Shown here in pieces: positions 22,501 through 34,260 of a stretch of 64,000 bases of DNA. The stretch lies in assembly GCA_951799425.1 (NCBI GenBank), contig OX637402.1, forward strand, positions 8,212,001 to 8,276,000, written 5' to 3'. A program made the position numbers and the translations under genes. Within the stretch, counting starts at the first letter, position 1, and every line of letters begins with the position of its first letter. Origin of the DNA: Ilex aquifolium. Its lineage: Eukaryota > Streptophyta > Magnoliopsida > Aquifoliales > Aquifoliaceae. Below the pieces are notes generated by a model, which worked only from the letters and a program-made list of their open reading frames with translations, made no database searches and was not told the origin of the DNA.

Positions 22501-25500
22501 CAAGCCTCCTCTTCTTGATACAAGATATAACTCCCACTTTAGCTCACTTCAAGAAGAATAATACAATCTCTTTTTCGAAGTTTTTCTCTCAATATAATAA
22601 TCTAACAAAGTACAATCAAGAGAGAAAAAAGAATAAAGATGTTCAAGGAATCTTCTTTTAAAAATCAAGACAACTTATCAAAAAGTTCTCCTCTAGCTCT
22701 TCTTACTCCTATTTATACCTTAGACCCCTTAAACGAGGTCTTGCAATATTTAATTTGACAAGACTAAAAGAGATATCACTTTCGATGATGAAACTTCAAG
22801 AGTTGTTAGAAGTCCAATGGTCGTGTTCGGTCGACCGGTGGCAGGTACTAGTCGACTAGACAATCCTTCGTGTCCAAATGACCCTTTGAGTTGACATCCT
22901 CCAGTGGCTAGGACAAGTCATCTGATGAGAGGATCCAGACGACCGAACAAACCTTTTGTTCTCCCGCAATGCATCCAAGTCTTTCCAAATAACTTGTCCT
23001 GTTGTCCGGTAGATGCCACCAATCAACAGGCATGATCCTCTATTCTTCTGTCCACACTGATGCATCCAAATTTTCATACTAAAGAGTTTGTCCGCTCGTG
23101 CTTTAGACACTTTCGGTTGACCGACATGACCTTCTGTCCATTTTTCATGTTCTCTTTCTTTTCTTTCTTACATCTTTTTCAACCTCTTTCTTCTTTCTCA
23201 AGACATATCACATTTTCAAATTATTCCTACCCACATCTAAAAACTAATACAAGAAATCGATGATTAGATCACATTAGGATATTTGTTATCATCAAAATCA
23301 TACTTAACAAAGCATATGGTCAACAAATGCATGTACTAATACCACATTTATTTGCCTTATACCCAAAAAGGGAGGTCTCTCAATCTAGAGGAAAGGTGGG
23401 AGCTTTATATCCTAAGCACCATGGTTTTGAAAAGCGGCCGTTACGGCGCATAACGCCCGTTACGTAACGGTAACGGAGGTGGGCGATACCGTTACACCCC
23501 GTTATAGCGGTGAGAAGGAAATTCACATCTATAACGGCCGTTACGGAGCTGTAACGGCGTTGTAACGAGTCCGTAACGGCACTGTAACGGGTCCGTAACG
23601 GCGCTGTAACAGGTCCGTAACGACTGATACGGGTCATTTTCTACCCGAAAAACAAATCCCCAGAAGAATTTTTTTTCTCTCCAATATTCTGTAAAAATAT
23701 ACAACAAAATCTTGAAATAAAATACAAAGTACCCATATAGAAGCAGATTTTGAGACATAGAAGAAAGAATCTGCTGGTAGAGGGAGAGATCTGAAACATG
23801 ACCTTTATACACATTTATGGTAGAGATTCATCTGCATAGAAATCATCCAATGGAAAAGAAATGATTTGAAGGAGATAGATCTGGCAAAACCATCCAAGAA
23901 TCAAAAACCCAGTAGAAAGACAAAAACTTCACAGAGAAGACGAATTCGCCATTTACTAGAGAGACCCAGCAAAAAACGAAAAATTGGAAGAGAGAGAAAA
24001 AAATGTCATTTTTAGTGGGTAGAGCAATTTGCCGAGTGTTCCCTTTTTTTGGAAAAGGAGAGGACAAGTGTTCTCCTATAAAAGTTGTTCCCTTTTTTTT
24101 CTTTTCTTTTTTTTTTTTTTTGATGTTTTGAACAAGTCTAAAAGTTGTTTCCTCTTTACAATAAAAGCATTATCCACAAATTTTATTTAATTTTCTACTC
24201 GAACTTAATTGGGTTTATTCCTTACTTTAAGTTAACAATGTCCTATTTTCGTGGAATTGAGTTAAATATTGTCTTTATAATACAATAACATAGCATCATA
24301 ACCCACTAAAAATATTAATTTGTCTAATGTGAAAGTTAAAATGTGTATACCTTTAATTTTGAAGGAGGTGTGAGTCGGAAAAAAAAATTCACGTCTCCAG
24401 TTTCCGTTACTGTTACGTAACGTCCGTTTCACTCCGTGTCCGTTACACCGTTACCGTTACGACAGCCGTTATTCAGAACCATGCTAAGCACCCTATACCC
24501 CCCCTTTTCAAGAGTGGCAAGAGAAAGAATTTGGAGGAGGTAGGCTCTGAATCTGTCTATTAAACCTAGGTTATGAAAAAGAAACCACTAGAAAAGCTTC
24601 TTCTCTATCTGTTAAATTGGTTATTTAGGTTGCTTGTAGTCCACTCTTGTAGTTATGTAGTTCGTCCATAGAACCTATTATCTACCTTATATAGAACCTC
24701 TTTTGTATCTATTGCTTTGATACTCAACACTAACTATTTGTATAACTTTCCCTTTAAAAAACCTCATATAGGCAAACATTATGATGACTCAACTATGAGT
24801 AAGGACTTTAGACCAATCAGTTTAGTCTCACACCTTCGCAACATTTTCACTAAGGTTTTATCATCCAAGGAGTTTTTGTTGGAGATCGACAAATATTAGA
24901 TGTGGTGTTGGTAGCCAATGAAGCGATTCAAGAAAAAATAGGATCTCATTTCTAACATTAAATTCCAAAAAAACATAATATTGTGGAGTTGAATTTTTAT
25001 GATTTTGTGATGGAAAAGAAAGGTTTTGCATTGAGATTGAGGAAATGGATTATAAGGTTTTCAAGATCTATGAATTTTTCGGTGATTGGTAACAAGGTTT
25101 CAAGAGCCTGTTTTAATGCCCATAGAGGATTTAGGCAAGGCAATCCATTATCATTTTTCCCTTTTACATTTATGGTTGATGCTTTGAGTATGTTGGTCGA
25201 TAGGAGTAGTAATAGATTTTTGGTTAATAGATTTTTGGTGAACAGCTTTAGGATTATTGGAAGGAACAGAGTTAAGCTGAGCAGTTTATAATTTGCATGT
25301 GTAAAGGGGACCCCAAAAGCATTTGTCATTTATTTTCAATTGTCCTGTTACGTTGTCATTGTGATATAAGTTGTTTAGATTGGTGGGTTTGGATCGGGTG
25401 ACTCCCGCCTTTGTTACATCTATGTTTATTCAATACTCAGAAGGACTTAGGAGGAGAGATAAAGGTTTGACACTTAAGAATTGCGCTATTATGGCCAATT

Positions 25501-28500
25501 TGTGGGTTATTTGGAAGGAGATAAATGCAGGAATCTTTGAAGATCGTGATGAATGTGTGGAAGGCTTATGAGACCATATTTATTTCTTAACTTCATTTTG
25601 GGCTTCAGTTACAAAGGATTTCAAAGTAAACCAACTCTACAATTTTGGCAGGATAGCAAACTTCATGTGACTTGTAGGATGTTCTCTGTACTTTCTTTTT
25701 TTATTATGTCTTCCATTTTTGGTTGAATATCTTATCTGACAATTTTCTGATGTAAACTTTGTTTTTTTTATCAATAAAATTTTTCATTTCCTATCAAAAT
25801 AAATAAATAAATTTCTTTCGAGAGAGGAAATATTTACACAATTTAATCAACATTGAAGCGTTTTGAGTTGAATACAAGCTTAAGAGAAGTCCAAAAATGG
25901 GATTGTTGAGATTAATGTGCAATGAGATAAGTTGGTTAGATTGGCAAGAGATTTAGGTTTTGCTATTTCATTGTGGCTATCAACATATTAGAATATTCCG
26001 TAAGAGGTCATTTGAAATCATTGAGTTTTTGGGACTCAGTGGTGGAAAATAGAAACCATTCATATCTACAGTTTGTTATTTTTTTCAAGATGCTTATGAA
26101 GGTGGTGAAGATGGTAGAGAAAATAGTAAATGATTTTTTTATGAGAGGGTCGTGAAATAATAGTCATTTGGTCTGTTGGGAGGTGGTATCCCATAATAGT
26201 TTAAGGCAAATCAAATTTGAGATCCAAGGAAATGAGGACATACCGATGTGAGTGTGACGTGGTATTCTCGCTGCCCTTGAAAATTCACTTGTTAAGGAAT
26301 TCCTCGTTTTTCCAATGTCGAAGGACAAGTAATCTTTTGCTTTCTCTCTCTTAGGTTGTATCGTTTGTCTTCATCCCATAATTTGTCTATCACTACTACA
26401 GTTTCATTATTTTTCGTCCCGTGTTGTTGGAATTTCAATTTTTTTAGAAATCTAAATGATAGAGTTTGTTGAGCAATCTTTTATTCTGTTGATTCTTGAT
26501 AATGCAATATTACGTCAGCCTTCTATTGGTAAAAAGAGATGGATCATTTTTCATTCGAGGGAATTCAATTATAAATACTTCTTTGAGTCTTCGATTGATT
26601 ATCCAAATTCTTCAATTTGTATTGTAACATTTTAGAGCTTCAAGGTTCCATTAAAAATCTTAATACTAACAATACAACCATAAGGCCATTTTCCTCTCTA
26701 TCCTCAATGGCATTCTTTATGAAATTGTTCTAAAGTCTATGGATCTTTTGTTCTTGCATTATCCGATTGCTTCAAGTTTGCGGAATAAAATTGTTGATAA
26801 TAGAAGAAAGTCCATGAATAATTCCACAATCTTATGAATCAATGTTTATAATTAATTTGTGGGCGTTTTGACCTTTCAAGACGTGCACTTTCAGCAATGT
26901 TGTGGGTATTGTCATCAAAAAGATATGAGAACACCTTTGATAACAGAGATCATTCATCCAAAGAACTATAGAACAAAATATCTTTTCCCATAATACATTT
27001 TCTTGTTGACAATATCTTTTTGTTTCATATCTATATTTATACTACTTTAAAATGTCAATAAAAGTGAAAAACTTTTATTTAACTATTTTGTCATTGATCA
27101 TTATTATAAAGTCAATCATATCCTTTCATTTCTTTTCATTTTCTTTCTTTAAAATGTCAACAAAAGTGAAAAACTTTTGTTTGACTATTTTGTTCTTGAT
27201 CACTATTATAAAGTCAATCATATCGTTTCATTTCTTTTCATTTTCTTCAATTGATTACATAATCTTCTCATATCCTTTTATCTTCTTAAATTAATTTTGT
27301 GCATAAATTTAACATTTAATATTATATTCATTTGAGCTTTAATAATTAATTTTAACCTTTAATTTTTATTTTCCTTGACCAATATTATCTTATCTATACA
27401 ACTAATATATTTCATAATCAAAATAATTTTTTAAAATTTTATCCCTATTAATTTTATAAAGTTTATTTTGTAATTTTTAAAAATTTGTAAGAATTATCTA
27501 TACAACTTCTAAATACCAGCATGCATGAAAAATTTTTAAATTTCTATATTTCCTTGGAAAAAAATACATGAGTACAACATTTACCTTTTAATAATTCCAT
27601 TTACTATTTATGACATATAAACATGCTCTCACCTTTTTGTATCCCCACTAAATCACTCCACTTAGAGAAACTAAAGAGATATACCTTTTCATATCCCCAA
27701 TTAATTAACCTCATCAAGAGAAACTAGAGAGACATAGGGAACTCCACCAACAGGAACCCTACCATCAACCAATAGGCCAGGAGCTTCAACTGAAAGTCGA
27801 GGAACTATAATAAGAATCCAACTAGAAAGTGGTTCTTGCTCTGGTTTCAGGGAATCCCTCAAAAGCCCAGGTCAAGACTAGACTAGGAGTAGATGTGTAG
27901 GCAGCCAGGGACGAGCTTCTATTTTATTATATAATCATTTAGTCAAAACTACCGGCTAGAATAATTCTTGGGCAGAAAAAAGGGGCAGAGAAGGCCAATT
28001 GGCTCAAGGCCATATACCTCGAAAAGATCTCCATTTGCTTAATGAAGAATTTGGCTACACAAAAATGATCCAATAGATACTATGTTCTTTTGGGGAAACC
28101 TTTACTTTGTTTTGTTGTTGATAAAATATAGGAAGATAGAAGAAATTTAAATTCGAGATTTTGTTTAATTTTTTAATTAAATACTAAGTTTATGAATTTG
28201 ATTCTTATTCTGTTTGGTTAGGTGAAAATAATAGGAAAAAATGATAAATTAGAATTATGTACTACATGAAGTAGTTATGTGTATTGTCCACAAATTATTC
28301 TACTTTCTATTATTTTATATTTAAAATGCAATGATTGAATAAATTGAATACCTTCAAATTAGTGTTGAGATGCATTCATTCTCAAAAAAGGTGTTTCGTT
28401 GGTGTTTTGAGATACAAATACGTTTTCACTATTAATTGTATGCAATATTGGGTGCTCTTTTGATTCAGGTTTCTGAGAAGCAAGGGCATGAAACCCTTTC

Positions 28501-31500
28501 AAGAGGAATACACCCTTTTTTTTCTTTTTTTTTGAATGGGAAGGGATATACACCTTACTTGAAGAGTCATGCAAAAAAATAAAGGATTCAATGTGGAAGC
28601 TAATTTTTGTGTATTGCCAAAAATACTCTCAAGAATGAACTTGCAAAAGAAATGGGAGTATTCTCTATTTAAACACAGAAGTCCTCTTCTATTTAAGGAT
28701 TTTGATTTGAAACTAATATTCATATTATTAACCAAACCAAACTAAGTCTTATGTCCCAATCATTTGGGGTAGGCTATATGAGTCCGTCTTTGCCATTCAT
28801 TTCGATCATTCGCTATACGCTCATTTAAGTTAAATATTTTTATATTTTTTCTTATTATTTCGTTCAATATTAATTTAGGTCTACCCTTACTTCTACTACC
28901 ATCAACAGAAATTCTCACTTTTTCGAACCGGTCTCTATCGGCCTCCGTTGAATATGATCAAACCATCTTAATCGATTGTCTCTTAACTTATCCTCAATTG
29001 GAGATACTCCTATCATTTCTTTAATACAGTCATTTCGTATTTTGTTCTTTCTAGTTTTTTCACACATCCACCTTAGCATTCTCATTTCTGCTACACTCAT
29101 TTTTGTCACTATATTGTTTCTCAGTTGCTCAACATTCTGTCCCATAATACACCATTACTGTCCTTATAGTTGTTCGGTAAAACTTACCTTTCAATTTTAT
29201 TGATATCCTTCTATCACATAATATGCCAGATACTTTCCACCACTTAAGTCAACCGGCGTTGATTCTATGAGTTACATCATCTCCAATCTCTCCATCATTT
29301 TTAATGATCGATTCTAGATATCTAAATTATTTATTTGTCAGTATTTCTTGATTTTCAATCTTAAACTTTTTCACTATATCTACTTCTTCCATTACTAAAA
29401 TTACATTGCATATATTCAGTCTTACTCCTACTTATTTTAAACCATTTCGACTCGAGTATCTCTCTCCAAATTTTTAACTTATTGTTAATCCCCCTTCGAG
29501 TTTCATCTACTAATACAGTATCATCTGCAAATAGTATACACCGTGGAACATAATCTTGAATGTGCCTAGTGAGTTCATCTATTATTAGGGCAAATAGGTA
29601 TGAACTTATGGCCGATCCTTGGTGTAATCCCACCATGATTGAAAATTCTTTACTTTCTCCCACGGAAGACCTAATTATAGTCACAGCCCCATCATACATG
29701 TCCTTTATCACCTCAATATACCTATTCGTCACTCCTATTCTCTCAAGCACCCTCCATAATATTCATGTTATTGTCCATTACTATTTGTCAACTATTTTGT
29801 TTGTTCGGTCTGCGTGGTTGAGGCTTTATAATTAATTACTTAATTATACAATGTGGAATTTCGTACGTTCCAATGGTTGAGAAGGTTAAGTTCTTTACTA
29901 TGCAAACAATTGAACTTCACAAAATTTAGTGTCAAATGGACATTAGTTTTACGTCTCTGCTTTTATTATTTTCAGTTTATTCATGATATTATGTTAAGCG
30001 TCATTGATGACCTTTCTCAATACTGTAAACAAGAATAGAAGAAAATTTTTAAAAACACGACTTTCAAAGACAAAATTGAGACCAATGTGTTTCGCAACAA
30101 ATATTATATTAAAGATTAGTTTAGCTAACATATTTTTAGGAGTTTTCCTACAAATCATGATTTTTGAGTGTTTTAATTGTCAATGTTTATTAGGGTTGTG
30201 AGTTTTAGAAGGAGTGGTCCACCACTCTGATGGCCAATATTTTGTACATAGAATCCACGTGCCACGCACTTGGGCAATAACTAGTTACTATAAAATATCA
30301 ACAAAAGTGAAAAACTTTTGATTGATTATAATAATCTTAATAAAATAATTAATGACAATGCTATCCTTCCCATAAAGTCATAATAAAAAAAAATTAATTT
30401 CATATTTTATTTTTAAAGACTTGCACAAAATTTTATAACTGGTGTCTTCCCTTGAGCAATTCATTAGTGTAACTGATAATTCTGACCTTTGAACTGTGAT
30501 TGTCTCATTTAACTGTCCTAATCCTTGATTATCTTGGTGACAAAATGTTTTCTTTATCCTCTCTCTTCATATGCTCTTCCAAATCAGTTCTTTTAACCTT
30601 CTTGCCAACACTCCCTCTCTCTCTCTCTATGTTGTTTATTTTCGGGTGACCCCTTTCCCTCTCTCGGTTTCTTGCTCTCTCTCTTCATTTATGAGACTGC
30701 TTTGGGTAATGATCCACACTTTATGGATTACACATGGAGAATACTCATCTCAGCAAAACACATAAGCCTTAGTTTCGCCCAGGCAGTAATGGTGGGAACA
30801 AGCACCTGGATATATTTTTTCTTTGGGTTACAAATTCTTGTCCATTGTTATTTTTTAATTTTAGTTCGTTAAGCCAAACCATGTTTTTCTGCGTTTCTTT
30901 ATTTTGTACTTTTTTGCAAGTGGCATAATTATTTTTCAGATATTTATGTATGTAGTTGAGTGTTAAGAGTTGATTTTTAAGATTACTATTATACCCCTGC
31001 ATCTATGCTATTTGTTTATTCCCTTAAAATGCCATTTGTTTGTGATGTTCAACTTTTGTGGGTTGTAACTTATCATTGAAGACCATTGCCTGTTTCCCTG
31101 GACCCAAAGCAATATATATTTTACCTGTTGCTGCAAGGGGCATGGGATCTACATGGGTAAATGTAAGATGTGGTCACTAAAGGATTTTCCAAACCTTTAA
31201 TTCTTGTTTGCTGAATATGCAAATGCTATGCTCAGCTGTAGAACAATGAAGTGGGGAGAACTCTCACATAAATGGAACAAAAATCACCAAGTTGTAAACT
31301 CTAAAAAGCAGCAGATGAATGGGGTACTAACAAAATGAATGATTAGGTGGGTCGAACTTCATGATGGGAATTCAACAGGAAATTGATAGTATGCAAGGTG
31401 AAGTACTTTAATTTATTGATACAAACATGCGCAAAATAAATGGGAACGACTGAGCAACCGAAATGTTTGTATACAAGAAGTTCAAGCAATTGAGGATGTC

Positions 31501-34221
31501 TGAAAACAGTTGCCAAAAAAAGCAAAGAATCACAAAAGCGTTGATACATGTTGGATTTTTTTTCTTGAACATGCATGTTTTATCTCTCGATTGTTTTATG
31601 AATTCAATTCTAAGATTCGTTATATTTTGATGAATTGCACTTTCCATCATTCACTCGATGTATGCTTTTTGGGTTTTTTTTTTTTTTTTTTTTTTGAATT
31701 TTGTTTGTATGCTATGGTTGGTTTTTGCTATGGGTGAAAATTTGGGTAAGGTATCTTTTTGTATTGGGCAAGTTACAAGCTGGATGATAATTATATTAAT
31801 TAGTATGCTCATTTAGGAGCAAAAGACTTTTATTTATGTGAGGTATTGCATTATTAAGAATAGAATATTCTGACCACAAAATAGGTTATCCTTGAACCAA
31901 ATCGTAGAGATGTAAACTTAGGACTTGGAATATAACATTATGCATTATGTACTCTTTTCTCTCCTTATTTTTAATTCACTTTTTATCATTTAATAAATAC
32001 AACATATGAAGATATTCAAAAGCCCAGTCGTAATTAAATCGACAAAATAAAAATAAAAAAACTAAAATTAAAATTAAAATTCCAGTGCAATGCAAACTTC
32101 ATGTCAACATATGAATGTCTTATTATGTCCATGCTTAGAGCAATATCGATATAATAAGATAGGAAAAAAGTTAAATTTTTATCCCCTATATATTTTCCCC
32201 CAAAAAAACACATTACTCAATTTTATCACATGTTCAATCATTTAATACTTTATTAATTTGTAATTTAACACAATTTTTATTTTATACATTATCCATACAC
32301 GATAGTATACATGTGTTGAAAAAATTGTGTCGAGTAATGCATTTTGAGAAAATTTTGATGCCATTTAAAAAAAAATAATAGGTAAAAATTAATTTTAAAT
32401 AATGTAATCAAAGAAATGAAGAAATAAAAATTTGTTATTTGGTATAGTGGGACGCTCGAATCTTATGTGTCGTTATGCCTTCAGGCACGAGTGCATGTCG
32501 TGTTGTATCCAAGCTTAGTACATGTAAGAACCACAAGAACAACCAAAGATAAAGGACCATTTCCCAATACCACCAACAAAGCTTCTGACATTTAAATTAG
32601 AGCCCATTTATATGGATAAGAATTCTAAAAGCAATACTGCACCTGAGAAATGCCACCATGAACCTCTGTATCCTCTGCTTCCCCTGCATCCACTAATACT
32701 CAATAGAAGCTCTATCATTAACATAATTCTAAAATTATTAGCATAGCAGAGGCAATCACACAAAAACCAATTGAGGTTGAAAAAAAAAACCTACTTCCAT
32801 TAATCCCAGCAAGGGCCAACAATCTAGAAGCCATTTCTCGATCTTCAGCGTCTTGTAGGGCTCTAGCATACAACTCATCGCTTGGAAACGCAGAAGGGTC
32901 TAATTCAACGCCTGGGTTATCATTATCCTCCTCTTCAGCTTCAGCATGTGCATGCACATCAAACACATCTTCATTATCATCAACATCATCATCATCCTCT
33001 TCATCGTCTGCTTCAGTACCATCATAATCCTCTTCTTCACTAGGATTATCGAAATCATCGTCATTGCCCTCATGCATATAGCTTCCAACTTCTGAACTTC
33101 CATAATCACTCCCATCATCATTCATTCGCAGCATCATATATGCCCTTTCCTATTCCACAACCGATCAAATTCACTTAATTCAATAAAAAATAAAATATCA
33201 AAACAACAAAAACCTATGCATATTCACTTAATTAAATAAAATATAAAAAACCAAAACAACAAAAAATTGTGCATTGCAGGCAATAGAAATGAATATTATC
33301 AAAAAATTGAGTCATGTTGAGATCAATAAATCAAAACACTACAATCCAACATTTAATTTTTTTTCCTTTCCGATTTGCTTCTTCAAGGGGACTGCTTTCT
33401 TTTCTTTTTTCGCTAAATTTGGGGCAATCCAAAATGAGAAAAGGCAAAACAAATAAAGATTCCTTATATCGCAAAATTCTCCATCAATTTTTTCTAAAAA
33501 GAAAAGTTATGTTTAGTTATATATCCAAACAAGATATACAAATTCCTATCCACAACTTTAACCTTAATTCACCATCCAATGGCCAAACAAAACGTAAGTA
33601 GAAATAAAATTAGAGAAAGGGAGAGTGGATACCATTTAGGCTCATATTCCGAAAAACTATATTGAAATTAACATAAATAAATAAAGACAATCACACATAT
33701 ATAAACATATGCAATATCTATATAATAAATCAGCTAGCAACTTGAATTTTATCCCCTATACATTTTCCCCCCAAAAAATATCACATCACCTAATTGAACA
33801 TTTAATATTTAGTTAATTTGTAGTTTAACAAAACTTTTATTTCATTCATTATTCATATACGATAGTATACACATGTTAAAAAATTATATCGAGTTATGTA
33901 TTTTGAAAAAAAATTGACTCTATTTTTAAGAAAATAATAGGTAGAAATTATTTTTAAAAGATGTAAACAAATAAATTAACTTTAAATTTAGTATAGTGGG
34001 ATCAATTTTTTGAACGCTAGAGGCACGGGTTATGTAATATTGATGTAAAGTTCCAAATGCTTATATCTGTAATCAAGGAATATGTATTCCTAGTTTATTT
34101 GTTCTTATCAGACATTTTGAAGCCAACTGATAGAATTGGTGCTAAAGGAAGCACAACTACCTTAAATTGACAACAAATAATATTTAGATTTATTAGACAA
34201 GCTGAAACAAAGATTTTAAAA

Positions 34222-34260
<39 letters not shown>

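Larger units (their letters stand above)
27030..30284 (+). mobile_element. Helitron-like element carrying an RTE LINE
   Basis: Starts TCTATATTTATA after an A. Ends CTAG followed by T, preceded by a short GTG...CAC hairpin and 'gggcaataa', as plant Helitron 3' ends do. No duplication, as expected for this class. It contains a tandem 120-bp duplication near its 5' end and a minus-strand RTE LINE fragment. No Rep/helicase was seen, so it is non-autonomous. Confidence 0.6.
19622..32642 (-). other. BBR intron 3 (13 kb), TE-laden
   Basis: The exon phases on each side agree. The intron contains an LTR remnant, a MULE-like element, three LINE pieces and Helitron-like elements listed separately. 19622-22080 holds nothing recognisable; short ORFs there show no motifs. 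Confidence 0.8.

Noticed and set aside
32900..33121. Met/Ile-rich minus-strand ORF overlapping BBR exon 2
   Set aside because: Alternative frame of the GAT/GAA-rich acidic tract; exon phases support the acidic frame.
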